Positions 32,905 through 43,995 of a stretch of 64,000 nt of DNA are shown in pieces. The stretch is from Hydnum rufescens UP504. Its lineage: Eukaryota; Basidiomycota; Agaricomycetes; Cantharellales; Hydnaceae. The stretch is from positions 62,001 through 126,000 of the forward strand of contig MU128915.1 of NCBI GenBank assembly GCA_014904985.1, in the 5' to 3' direction. The notes beneath the pieces were generated by a model. It saw nothing but the letters and a program-made list of their open reading frames with translations. It made no database searches and had not been told where the DNA came from. How positions within the stretch are numbered: the stretch's first letter is position 1; each line of letters starts with the position of its first letter. A program made the translations under genes and the position numbers.

Positions 32905-33690
32905 CCCCCGCCACTCAGATTCTTCCGGTCATCCGATAACCGCACTAAGAACATATCATACCAGGCGTTGTCAGGAAGATATTTGTGCTGCTTTGGATAT
33001 TCTCTCCTGCTCCGGGGTAGGAACATTGGATGCGTCGCCCAATCGGGCTGATGTAAGTGATCCCATTTCTGGGAGCTGGATGGCGAACTCGTCGCTCATC
33101 GAGGAATTCCTGTCACCATTGGGGAGGAAACTCAATTTCGTGGCTATCCTGGTGGAGTGTCGGGGTAATACTGTTGGTACTCTTTGCCAGATACCGCTCC
33201 GAAGTGCGGTGCCCCCAGTGGTTGCCATCGAGGGACCGCAGTGGAGGGCTTGGCAGGTATTTAGGCCGTGGAGCAAGGCATTTGACCAGGCCTATGTGCG
33301 GGAAAGGGTGTACGATACGACACAAGTCAATCAACACACCTCCACTGCTCTCGATTAAGATCTACGTGCTTTTCCAACGATAATCGCTATTACTGTCGAT
33401 ACGTGCGATTTCGGCCGGCCAGATTTTGGATCTATGTTTGAAGTATGTCCCGGTAGAGCCGGAGGCGCTACTTACGAAGAGGATATACGCGACCAAGTCG
33501 GTTGTGGTTACCAGTGGAAATTGGCAAGTTAGACCAAAGTATGCCGTTTAAACACATATTCACCGCACTCACGAGCAGCAAGACACCGATACTATGCAAA
33601 GGATAGTGTAGTGATAGTGTGTGGCAGAATAAACGAAATAACTCACAAGACACTAATGGCGATCATTGGTTTCATATTGATGGACTCGAT
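32905..33690 (-). pseudogene. multi-pass membrane protein-like gene, copy A, internally deleted
   Basis: On the minus strand the start reads MKPMIAISV, a gtgagt donor, a catag acceptor at about 33599, then FIGVLLLVSAVNMCLNGILW, a first transmembrane helix. Immediately after, the sequence jumps to the last helix (TTTDLVAYILFV, near 33510-33475) and the C-terminal tail. The middle five helices found in copies B and C are missing. It cannot encode a complete protein. Family assignment as in copy B. Confidence 0.6.
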
Positions 33691-34590
33691 GGAAGAGAAA
33701 ACTGATGGTTGATTTCGTGGTGCCACAAAATCAGCCATCAGTTTCACCAAATCCCACGGAATCTATCGATGAGATACTGTATTGTTCATGTCTTTTCCCT
33801 TACAGTAGCGGCAGTGCTACCAGAATGTACCGCGTGGTGGCTGCAATGGTTGATTTCTTCTCGCACGGCCTGCCGCTCTGGCCTCTCGCTTGTCGTGGAC
33901 ATTGAAGTGCGATGGGTGGTAGTGTGGGTGAAAAGAGACAATTGATGGGATGGGGAATGAAAGAGAATAGGGAGCGATGGGCGATGTAACGCCTAAAAGA
34001 GAAATCGAGTTAGGGGAAAAACCAGCTACACACATCTTACGAGATATCCAGACTCTATCAGACAACGTCGGGTACACAAAACACAATTAAAGCGGATAAG
34101 TAACAACAATCAATAGGAAATAGAAAGGAGTATGAACCGGAAAACCCGAAAATCTTTCCAGACAGTCACCAAGAAGCCAGATATCGCAGCAGTAGATCAA
34201 ATGCTTCGGAAACAAGAAAGAAGCAGCCCAAGACGATTATGTCTTCACACAGACCAACACCACAGCGATCGATAGAACTGGGGGGAGTGAAGACCAACCC
34301 TTGTAAGTAGAATAGAGAATGAAACCCAGATTGTCAATTTACAACATGACAAACGAAGAGATGCCCCACCCCACGCTATCAATAATAGGTTGAGAGAAAC
34401 ACTGGGTCAAACATCAGAGCGCGTTCCACGTAGCCTACCACGAAGGGAAAACCTAGCCACTCCAGAAATGTAAACATATTGGAGACGACATAGGACCACG
34501 CAAAAGGAGGCTTAGTATACATCAAGAGGACCGGGACTCGCATCAAAAACAGGACTGGGTTCGCATGAAAATGGACGACTAGGAGTGGGA
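32905..34590 (-). repeat. module copy A (minus orientation), left arm of palindrome 1
   Basis: Diverged but clear similarity in inverted orientation to 35090-37880 (copy B) and in direct orientation to 41140-43520 (copy C). Anchors: gcgtcgcccaatcgggctga here and at 37752-37771 in reverse complement; cgcgaccaagtcgg at 33488 and again at 41697; the block around 33960-34010 (taacgcctaaaagagaaatc) recurs at 35655-35675 in reverse complement and at 42905 direct. About 950 bases present in B and C are missing here. Confidence 0.8.
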
Positions 34591-34599
34591 GCGGGAAGC

Positions 34600-35085
34600 A
34601 AGATATGGTTTATCCGTGGAGTGCGGGAACAAACCAATCTGATTAGTGCAACACAGGTGAAAAATTGGGCCTTCAGCTTCGGTTCAGACACATTGGCTCA
34701 AGTGGATATCGAACGAAGAGCGATGAAGGCTGCTGGCGATCAGAATAAGCGCCATAGAGAGCGCGAGAAGTTGATTCCTAAATTGATCTCAATCTTTCTC
34801 TAAGTGTATCACTGTCCAAAGGCACAACGACGGAAGAGTGGCAGCGTCAATGGAGACTGGAAAGGAGTGACGGGCCGGCCCGAGCCGGGCTCTGCATCCG
34901 ATCACCACACGACTTCAGGAATTGTGCCCTTTTCCCATTGATACATGGCCTTGACCACGCACTCAGCGACTTGTAAAGCCTTAGGTGCTACCGTGGACCA
35001 CTCTCGGCGAACCCTGCTTACCCAGTATACAAATCTAGTCACTCTCCCCCCAGGAACTGAGGAACATATCCACTCTTGCTTCCCA
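34600..35085 (+). repeat. spacer unit at the centre of palindrome 1
   Basis: Unit of about 470 bases lying exactly between the inverted arms A and B. A reverse-complement copy lies at 39465-39935, and its first 300 bases recur in direct orientation at 43520-43850. Shared stretches include cttcggttcagacacattgg (34676) and gagccgggctctgcatcc. A short reading frame with ATQVKNWAFSFGSDTLAQV (34640-34700) is kept in all three copies. Confidence 0.78.
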
Positions 35086-35089
35086 CTCC

Positions 35090-38000
35090 TGCTCGTTCCA
35101 TTTTCATACAAACCCCGGTTCCGGTTCTGGTGCCCCGGACCTCTTGATATATGTGGTCCTGTGTCGTCTCCTCCAATATGTTTACGTTTCTGGGATCGCT
35201 AGGTTTTCCTTTTCGTGGTAGGCTACGTGGACGCTCTCTGATGTTTCCCCTAATGCTTTCCTCAATAAATCGGCCTATTGTTGATAGTCTAGCCTGGGGC
35301 GTGGCTCTCTTCCCTTTGTCTGCTTATCTCGTAAATTGATTCTACTTACAAGGTTTGGTCTTTTAAGTCCCCCGTTCTGCCGGTCGCTGTAGTCTTGGTC
35401 TACGTGAGGGCATAATCGTCTTAGGCTCTTGTCTCTGCTTGCTGGTTTTCTTGTTTTTGGAGCGTGTCATTTGCTGCTGTGATGTCCGGGCTCTTGATAT
35501 CGTCCGGAAAGGTTTTTGGGATTTTCGGGTTCATACTCCATTTTATCTTCCTTTGATTGTTATTGCTTTCCCGCTTAATATGTTTTGTGTACTGTGATGA
35601 AGTGTGGATATATATCTAGTGAGATGCGTACAGCAGGTTCTTTCTATCTAACTCGATTTCTCTTTTAGGCGTTATATTGTCCATCGCTCCCTGTTCTCTT
35701 TCATTCCCCGCCCCATTAATTGTCTCCTTTCACCCGCGCTACTACCCACCACGTCAACGGCAAGTGAGAGGACAGGTGGTGGGAGAAGAAATTAACCATT
35801 GAGGCCACCACGCAGTACATTCTGGCAACACTGCCGCTACCGTGAAAAGACATGAACACAAAGTGCAACATGGGCCTGGCAGGGCTCGTCGGGCTCAACT
35901 TACGTCCACTATCGCCATGAACTGACCAGATGAAGGGTTGTCGCAACTTGTGACTCGAATTGAAGTCTCGTCGTTCCTATGACTTTCCTAGTAGAACCCA
36001 ATCCGTCCCAACCCCCAACATTAAGCCACTCGGGACTCGATTTGAACTCACAAACCAAGCCGTCCCTATCCAAACTCGGATACTATTGCTAGTGTTCGGA
36101 TGCAACTCATCATTCTGGTGCCACGAACATCCACCATCAATTTTCACCACCAAATCCCACCAAATCCCTCAATATGAAAGAAGGAATCACCATGAGTACC
36201 TTGTGAGTTATTTCGTTTATTCCGCCACACACTATAAGCATAATCTTTTGCACAGTACCGGTGCATTGCTGTTCTCGAGCATGCTCAATATGTGCTTAAA
36301 TGGCATGTTCTTGGTTCAATTGAGCAATTTCTGCGGTACCTTTCTGCGTACTGAACCCGCCTTTATACGGGTCATGGTTTTCATGGTTTCTATTTTTGAT
36401 ATATCCCACACGGGTATGTGGTTGCCTTTCATTCCTCATGTGTTGTGAGGTCTGCGCGCTTATTCCCCATGCTGCCCAGCGGTAATGGCATATGCCGCTT
36501 TATATGCATGTTTCGGGTCCCATAGTAAGTGCTCACACATATGTTCTCTCTATACATTTCATTCGCGTCCACCCATAGAATCGCGAATATTTGTATGGCT
36601 CTACTCTACGATACGATTGTGGAGTATACCAATATATGTCGCCGCATACGGTTTGTTGTCATCTCTCCCTTCTACGTCGTATATCAGTCTCACCTCGCTG
36701 CTCTAGGCTTCTACGCATTTCAGTACGTCTTATTCCTTCCGGTCATGTCGTACATCGCCAATCGATGTAAATGGTTTACAGGATCCAGAAGTTAACACAT
36801 TGGTGGGCGATTTCTGTACTCGTGATATGTCTTCTCTTTGTGCAAACAGGTAACTGTGACATGGCCCTTGAATTGCGCATGTGGATAATTGACTGGTGTG
36901 TATGCATACCTAAGGTGGCGCCATAGTCTGGACCATTGGCACCGTTGAAGCACGAACACCGTGCGTATTTATAGCAGCATTATCGTGCATATAATCATTA
37001 TAGTCTCAAGTTGACGCGTCGTAATTTTACAGTGTGGATCTGGTAATAGGAAACGCAACAACGATGGCAGGGACGGTGATATGTACAATGGGTGCCATGT
37101 TGTGCTCATTGTGCATCGTGATATCCGTGATCATCACTGTTCGCAATAGTCCCGTTAGGGTAGTACCACCCCGACGCAGCCTGCTCCGCCATCTTCAGAT
37201 TGTTTCGGTGAGCACGCCTCCCAAGGGGCTTCAGCTCGTGATGCCTGATGCTTTCGGACTCGTAGATGCGGGTTCATATACCACTGATTGTGCTCACCAC
37301 AACCGACTTGGTCGCGTATATCCTCTTCGTGAGTAGAATCTCTTCTATGGATGCATGTTTCGAATCTAGATCCAATATCCGCCCAGCCGAAATCGCATGT
37401 ATCGATGGTAATCGCGATAATTGTTGGGAAAGTACGTAGATCTTAATCGAGGCGGTGGATGCGTGTTGATTGAACTCGCGTCGTATCGTTCCTGTGCATA
37501 GGTGTGGTCAAATACCTTGATCCACAGTTTGAATTCGCGCGAAGCCCTCCGACATGCTCCCTCGATGGCAACCGTGAGTATCGGTCTTTGGAGTGGTGTC
37601 TGGCGAAGAGTACTAATAGTGCTACCCTGACCCTCGACTAGTTGGACCGTGCTATTGAATTTGCACTCCAGGGGCGGCAGAGGAACTCCTCGATGCGCGA
37701 TGACTTCACGCTCGAGCTCGACGGAGATAGGAACCTTGACATCAGCCCGATTGGGCGACGCATCCAGTGTTCATAACTCGGAAGTGAGAATATGCAAAGA
37801 AGCAGCACAGACATCTTGCTGACAATGGCTGGTAGCATATATCATCAGTGCAATCATCGGAAGATGGGATGAATCTTGGTGGTGGGGCGCAAGACCGCCG
37901 TGAGTCCTGAGAAGGCTCAATAGCATGATGAGGAATGTGATGCTGATGTTGCTCTGTATCCTGGTATCCACCAGTCGCCAGCCCTGTTCGCTTCGGCGAA

Positions 38001-38780
38001 CGCGTAAACAAGCAGAGGGGTGGAGAACGCCATGAACGGCGTTCCTCCGCCCCGATATGATTAAGCTATTCCCCGAAGCATTTGTTTTGCGACTGTTTTC
38101 AGGCTTTGATGTCTGGATAGGAGCAATCAGATCCTGAGGGGGATGGCTCGAGTATCGATTCGTCTCATTGCTGTATATATATTTATTTGTCACTATATGC
38201 ATCTCGCGTAAATGTCTCGGCCGGCAAGGGAAATTTAGATCATCCAAAACATGGTATCTAGGAGGGTTTCATTTTTGCTTCTTCCTCTGAATATCGAATA
38301 CAGGAGCCCTAACAGGGCAGTCCTGGTTCCATTCGCTCAACTGCTGAGCACTCCAGTTTAAGGCTCTTTTACTGACCTCCACTGAAACTCGTGGCTACCC
38401 AATCCTGAAAATTAAAATAAACATTTTGGACATTTTGACCTCGCTACTCGTCAACGGTGTTTATAGGTAAGGTGGAACGGATACCAAGGATACCAAAACC
38501 GTTCACCTGTCGTTACCATTCGGTCCTTGCATGGCTCAAGGATAAATGGGTTCAAGCAAACGCACGATACAGCGTTGCCAAACCTTCTTCATCCACGATT
38601 TTCTCATGCAGCCGCTACTCGTCTTGCGGGCCTATAGTATCCATCACCTTGCCTACGTATTCGAGCCCCGGAGTACTTTCTACAGACCCCAGCACTTACA
38701 GGAACATCTACCAAGGGGTGATTCCGCGGTGCGCTAAGCCAGGAAGAAAGGATTTGCTACTGGGCAGAGATTAATGGAGT
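35090..38780 (+). repeat. module copy B (plus orientation): right arm of palindrome 1 and left arm of palindrome 2
   Basis: The most complete module. 35090-36170 is a promoter-like block inverted with respect to 33690-34590 and to 42560-43490. 36174-37770 holds the membrane-protein-like gene. 37770-38260 pairs with 40790-41240 and 38440-38780 pairs with 40300-40600, both inverted. It lies in the same strand sense as the gene. Confidence 0.78.
36174..37770 (+). pseudogene. multi-pass membrane protein-like gene, copy B (resembles basidiomycete DUF6534-type 7-TM proteins)
   Basis: Starts at ATG 36174 (MKEGITMST), then an intron with gtgagt donor and cacag acceptor leads into FTGALLFSSMLNMCLNGMFL, the first hydrophobic helix, then TEPAFIRVMVFMVSIFDISH. 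Further pieces are RIQKLTHWWAISVLVICLLF (36785-36840), GAIVWTIGTVEA near 36915, DLVIGNATTMAGTVICTMGA (37034 on) and VLTTTDLVAYILFVS (about 37290-37335), with a tail near 37640-37770. The order (short N-terminus, seven hydrophobic segments, a ?TDL?(A/T)Y?LF last helix) fits DUF6534/6533-type proteins of unknown function found in large families in Agaricomycetes. Several in-frame stops remain after removing plausible introns, so I call it probably decayed. The family call is inference. Confidence 0.5.
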
Positions 38781-39465
38781 AGAGGGCCATGAAGGACAGA
38801 GACACACACACAAGTTTATGAACAAGCAAAAAGAGTGGAATATACTAGAAGAGATTTCATATAAGCGACGGAGGGAGACTTTCCGGACTACCTGGAAGTA
38901 TAAGATATGGAGGATCGTATCGAGATCAATTCCAAGCGTCAAGTATAGTCTCCACGGCCACTCTTTTTCACACGGAGAAGGTGGCCATCGAACCATTTTT
39001 AACCAGATTCGAGTTGCGATCGCTCTGCAAGGGTCGCCAGGACATTGAGACGTTGGTCGAATATGGATTAACGAGAATCTCGCGGGTAGTGAGGATAAAG
39101 CCAAGGATATGGACCCTAGCCTCAAGAGGAGAAGGCAGAAACTTAGCCAATTACCGTGATGCGATTTCATGGCCACAATATACACGGAGCAAAGTCCTTG
39201 TCTTTGCAGGCCTTCGGTGATGATCATTGTGTTACTGGTTCCTTCGAGCTCGGGTTGACCACCCTCACCGACCGGGGTACGAGAAACACAATGTGTACTT
39301 GAGTCCGAACAACGGCCTGTCGTAGAGGCGGGTTGAGAACCTGCCAAATGCCTTGCAAGATCCTGTGTTAAGCCATTTGATACGAAGGAAGCAGCGGGTG
39401 CACTCGAGCCTCAGGAACGGATAAACAACAGGAGCTAGAGGAGGGGTAGCAGTCTCTAGCAGTAG
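38440..39465 (+). repeat. left inner arm (T) of palindrome 2
   Basis: Pairs in inverted orientation with 39935-40600. Anchors: tggctcaaggataaatg at 38531 and, in reverse complement, near 40507-40523; the stretch around 39190-39330 (ttcgtgcttgagc-type segment, gaaggccttcggtg) with 40060-40220; and tagaggaggggtagcagtctc (39435) with 39935-39965. The right arm is shorter, lacking most of what corresponds to 38780-38940. Confidence 0.72.
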
Positions 39466-39935
39466 ATATGTTCCTCAGTTCCTGAGGGGAGAGAGAAATC
39501 TGGATTTGTATACCACATATGGAGTTCGCCGAGGGTAGTCCACTGTAGCACTACCTGAGGCTTTACAGGGGCCAAATTTGTGACCAAGGTGATGTATCAA
39601 CGGGAAAAGGACAGTTCGTCCTGCGGCGACTGGGTCGGCTCGAGCCGACTCAGTCCATTTACACCGCCACTCTTCCGTCGTCATGCGCTTGGACCTCAGA
39701 GAAAGTTCGCGTGGATCCCGGTTGAGATCAATTTGAGCATCCAGTTCTCGTCGCGCGCCCTTTGGTATGCGGCGCTTATTCGGATCACTAGAGGCCTTCC
39801 TCCGTTCTTCGTTCGGATATGCACTTGGGCCAATGTGTCTGAACCGAAACTGAAGGCCCAAGTTTTCACTTGTGTTGCACTGGTCAGATTAGGTTGTTTC
39901 CGCACTCACGACAATCATAGTGCCTATAGGTCCCC
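39465..39935 (-). repeat. spacer unit at the centre of palindrome 2 (inverted copy)
   Basis: Reverse-complement copy of 34600-35085, sitting exactly between the inner arms. The first part (39465-39610) matches 34910-35080; the second (39610-39935) matches 34600-34870. On the minus strand it keeps the frame SATQVKTWAFSFGSDTLAQV (about 39880-39820). Confidence 0.75.
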
Positions 39936-40600
39936 CTGCGAGAGACTGCTACCTGTCCTCTAGCTTCCGTTCTTTATTCCTTCCCAGGACTCCAGTACAC
40001 CCCTTATTGCCCGTGTTTCAAATTACTTAGTACAGGACCTTACGAAGCATTAGGAAGGTTTCCAACCAGCCTCTACGACAGGCCGTAGTTCGGACTCACG
40101 TATACCTCGTGTTTCTCGTACCCTGGTCGGTAGGGGATAGTCAACCGGAGCTCGAAGGAACCAGTAACGTATAACGGTCATCGCGGAAGCCCTGGGAAGA
40201 CAAAGGATTTACTTCGTATGTATTGTGGCCATGAATCGCGTCATGGCAATTGGCTCAGTTTCTGCCTTCTCTTGAGGCTAGGCTCCACGTCCCCGGCTTC
40301 ATTCTCACTACCTTCCCCCTAAGCACCCTTCATGAGATTCTCATTGATAATTAATCTCTGTCTCATTAACAAATCCTCTCTTCCTGGCTTCGCGTACGTG
40401 GGAATCGCCCCTTGATAGGTGTTCCTGTGAACTACTGGGACGTCTGTAGAAAACACTCCAGGGCTCGAATACGCAGGCACGGAGATAGATAATATAGACG
40501 CTATATCATTTATCCTTGAGCCATAAGGACTGAATGATAACGACGGGTGAACGATTTTGGTATCCTTTGGGATCCTTCCCACCATATCTATAAACAACGC
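39935..40600 (-). repeat. right inner arm (T') of palindrome 2
   Basis: Inverted counterpart of 38440-39465. On the minus strand 40597-40319 reads MFIDMVGRIPKDTKIVHPS ... AYSSPGVFSTDV ... YQGAIPTYAKPGREDLL, against TYSSPGVLSTDPSTYRNIY and QGVIPRCAKPGRKDLLLG in the left arm at 38650-38765, so a short frame is shared by the two arms. Confidence 0.7.
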
Positions 40601-40862
40601 CGACGAGTATCAAGGTCAAAATCTCCCCGTTGTTTATTTCAACCCTCAGGATTGGTACCCAGGAGCTTCGGGGCATGATTTTGGAGGTCAGGAAAAGAGC
40701 CTCAAACTGGAGTGCTTAGCGGATGCAATCCCGACTGCCCTGTTAGGCTCCTGCATTCAGAGGGAGAAGGAGCAAAAATGGAAAACCCTCCTAGATACCA
40801 TGTCTTGGATGATCTAAATTTCCCTTGCCGGCAGAGACATTTAGGCGGTGCATATAGGGACG

Positions 40863-40884
40863 AATATATATATATATATATACA
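40863..40884. repeat. (AT)n microsatellite
   Basis: About ten AT units between cga and caggaatgag. The counterpart in copy B near 38170 has only a few units (tgtatatatatttatt), so the array expanded in this copy. Confidence 0.85.
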
Positions 40885-41229
40885 GGAATGAGACGAATCG
40901 ATGCTCAAGCCATCCCCCTCAGGATTCGATTGCTCCTGTCCGGACACCAGAACCTGAAAACAGTCGCAGGGAATAGCTTAATCGTATCGGGGTGGAGGGC
41001 TGCTCATGGCGTCCCCCACCGCCCGTTTTGTTGAAGCATTCGCCGAAGCGAACAGGACTGGCGACTGGTGGATCCCAGGATACAGAGCAACATCAGCATC
41101 ACATTCTTCATCGGGCTGTAGAGCCTTCTTAAGGTTCACAGTGGTCTTCAAACCCATCACCAAGATTCTTCCCCTCTTCCGACAACCGCGCTGAGAATAT
41201 ATGCTACCAGCCGTCGTCAGCAAGATGCT

Positions 41230-42560
41230 TGTGTGGCTTCTTTGCATGTTCTCACCTCTGAGGCAGGAACACCGGTGTCCCTGTCTCTGTGAGCTCTAGC
41301 GTGAAGTTATCTCGCATTGAGTTCCTCTGTCACCGCTGCAGTGCAAATTCAATCGCACGGTCCAACTAGTTGAGGGTAAGGGTCGTGCTGTTGGTACTCT
41401 TCGCTGGACACCACTCCAAAGGCCGATACCCACGGTTGCCATCGAGGGAACACAGTAGAGGGCTGAGTGCGAATTGAGACTGCGGAGCAAGGTATTTGGT
41501 CACACCTATGCACAGGAACAGTACGACACAAGTTAATTAACACGCATCCACCGTCTCGATTAGATTTACGTACCCCCCCCCTCCCCAACAATTATCGCAA
41601 TCACTGTCGACACATGCGATTTCTGCTCGGCGGATTTTGGATCTATGTTTGAAACATGCGTCGATAGAGGAGGTTCCATTTACGAAGAAGGTACACGCGA
41701 CCAAGTCGGGTCGGTTGTGGTGACCACAAGCAGTGGAATATGGACCCGCGTCTACGAACTCGAATGTATCAGGCATCCTGGGCCGAAGCCCCTTGGGAGG
41801 CGTGCTCGCTGGGGCGATCTGGAGATGGCAGAGTGGGTCTCGACGCGGTGGTAATACCCTAACGGGACTGTTGCGAGCAGTGATGGCCACGGATGCCATG
41901 ATGCACAATGAACACATAATGGCATCCGCTGCACACATCACTGTCCCCTGCCTCTCGTTTCCTGTTTCCAGATCCCCACTGTAAAGACACGTCAACTTGG
42001 GACTACAACGATTATATGTGCGATAATGCTGTCACCAATGCGCACGGTGGCTGCACTTTGATCGTACCAATGGTCTGGAAAATGCGCCACCGTAAGTATG
42101 CATACATGCCAGTCAATTATCCACACGCACCGCATCAGAGTTACTTGTTTGCGCAAAGAGAAGACATCACGAATACGGAAATCGTCCACCAACGTGTCAA
42201 CTTCTGGATCCTGTAAACCATTCACATCAATTGGCGATGTACGACATAGACCGGAGAGGAGAATGCGTATACGTATAGAAACCTGAGCAACGAGGTGAGA
42301 CCGAGATATAATGTAGAAGGGACCAATGAAAAAACGAACCATATGCGGCAACATATATTGCTACAATCCACAATCGTATCGCATCGTAGAGCCATACAAA
42401 TAGTCATAATTCTATGGGCGGGACGTGAATGGAATGTATGAACAGAACGTATGAGCGAGCACTTATGCTTATACTGTGTGGCGGAGTAAACGAAATAAAC
42501 CACAAGTCATGGTGATTCTTTCTTTCGTATTGAGGATTGATAGGATTTGGTGGTGAAAAT
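41230..42560 (-). pseudogene. multi-pass membrane protein-like gene, copy C
   Basis: Same gene as copy B, on the minus strand. Recognisable parts: VPSTLYLGLTSLLRFLYVYA region (about 42330-42250), GTVMCAADAIMCSLCIMASV (about 41945-41890) aligning with GTVICTMGAMLCSLCIVISV of copy B, STPPKGLRPRMPDTFEFVDA, and the last-helix region near 41720. The first intron's donor is changed (gtggtt in place of gtgagt near 42508) and the start ATG context is lost, so expression of a full product is unlikely. Poly-C of ten to eleven bases interrupts the tail at about 41573-41583. Confidence 0.5.
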
Positions 42561-43519
42561 TGATAGTTGATTTCTTGGCGCCAAAATGGTGAGTTGCATC
42601 CGTATCTGCTCATGTCAACTTCGAACTAGCAATAGTATCTGAGTTTGGATAGGGATGGGTCGGTTTGTAGTCGAGTCAAATCGAGTCGCAAGTTGTAGCC
42701 ATGTTTCGTCTGGTCAGTTGGCGACAGGGTTGCCGAAGTCCTGCAAGTAAGTTGAGCCCGACGAGCCCTGCCAGGTCCAGGTTATACTCTGTGTTCATGT
42801 CTTTTCCTTGCGCGTACTGTCAGAATGTCTGCGTGGTGGGCAGTAGTGTAGGAGACAATTGATGGGACGGGGAATCGAAGAGAACAGGGAGCAATGGACG
42901 ACATAACGTCTGAAAGAGAAATCGAGCTAGCTGGAAAGAACCTGCCGCACGCATCTCACGAGATGTCCAAGCTTCATCATGGACAACACAGTTTCAGGGG
43001 AAAAGCAACAGCAATCAAGGGAAAATAAAAAGGAGCATGAACCCGAAAACCTTTCCAAACGACGCCAAGAGGTCAGACATCACAGCAGCGGATGAGATAC
43101 TTCGAAAACGAGAAAACTAGCAAGCGGAGACAGGAGCCCAAAACGATTATACCTTCACACAGAGCAAGACCACACCGACCAGTAGAGGGGCCAGAGACCA
43201 AACCTTGTAGGTAGAGTAGAGAATGAAGCCCATATTGTCAATTTACGAGATGACAGACGAAGAGAAGAGAACCATGCCCCAGGTCAAGCTATTAATAATC
43301 GGCCGATTTATTGAGGGAAACACTGGGGCAAACATCAGAGAGCATTCCATGGAACTGACTACGAAAAGGAAAACCTAGCCACTCCAGAAATGTAAACAGG
43401 ACCGCGCAAAAGGAAGCTGAGCATACGACAAGAGGACCAGGACTGGCACCAAAACCGGAACTAGGGTTCGTATGGAAAGCGAACGGCGAGCAGGAGCGAG
43501 AAGCAAGAAGAATGGGCCT

Positions 43520-43850
43520 ATAGGCACTATGGTTTGTCCGTGGAGTGTGGAAACAAACCAATCTACACAAGTGCGAACTTGGGCCTTTAGTTTCGGTTCG
43601 GACACATTGGCTCAAGTACATATCCGAACGAAGAAAAGAGGAAGGTTGTTAGCGATCCAAATAAGCGCCGTACCGTACCAAAGAGTGCGCGAGAAGTTGA
43701 TGCCCAAATTGATCTCAACCCGGAACCACCCAAACTTTCTCTAGGTATATCACAGTCGAAAGGCACGACGACGGAAGAGCGAGGACAAGCACTCGAAAGG
43801 AGTGATATGTCGGCTCAAGCCGGGCTCTGCATCCAACGTTTCCGGGGCCG
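43520..43850 (+). repeat. partial spacer unit at the right border of the repeat block
   Basis: Direct copy of 34600-34890, ending at gggctctgcatccaa, after which similarity stops. It contains the frame TQVRTWAFSFGSDTLAQV (43560-43620). It marks the boundary with the normal gene region; the ecdysoneless-like gene starts at 43996. Confidence 0.72.
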
Positions 43851-43995
43851 AAAAACACCGCTGTGACCTGTGACCGGTCGTAACAGTAGATCCCATCGTG
43901 AACTCGAGCTGTTAGAGCAGCAGTTAGACATCTGGTCTCCTGAATAGACCCACACTTGGGACAGCTGGCAGTTCCCCTCAGATCGAGGTCGAGAT

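Larger units (their letters stand above)
40790..43520 (-). repeat. module copy C (minus orientation), right arm of palindrome 2
   Basis: Inverted with respect to copy B and direct with respect to copy A. 40790-41240 pairs with 37770-38260, 41240-42560 with the gene of copy B, and 42560-43520 with 35090-36170. Shared anchors include tttcccttgccggcagagac (40818) against gtctcggccggcaagggaaa (38214). Confidence 0.78.

Noticed and set aside
38757..39347. 196-residue minus-strand frame in the left inner arm of palindrome 2
   Set aside because: The matching right arm does not keep the frame (stops and missing segment), and no motif or domain is visible, so it is not supported as a gene.
40863..40884. 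Possible origin or regulatory AT-rich site
   Set aside because: Simple AT dinucleotide array, short in the sister copy; best explained as a microsatellite.
43292..43621. 109-residue minus-strand frame and its relatives at 35151-35339
   Set aside because: They are translations of the repeated promoter-like block; frames are broken between copies and nothing family-like is visible.
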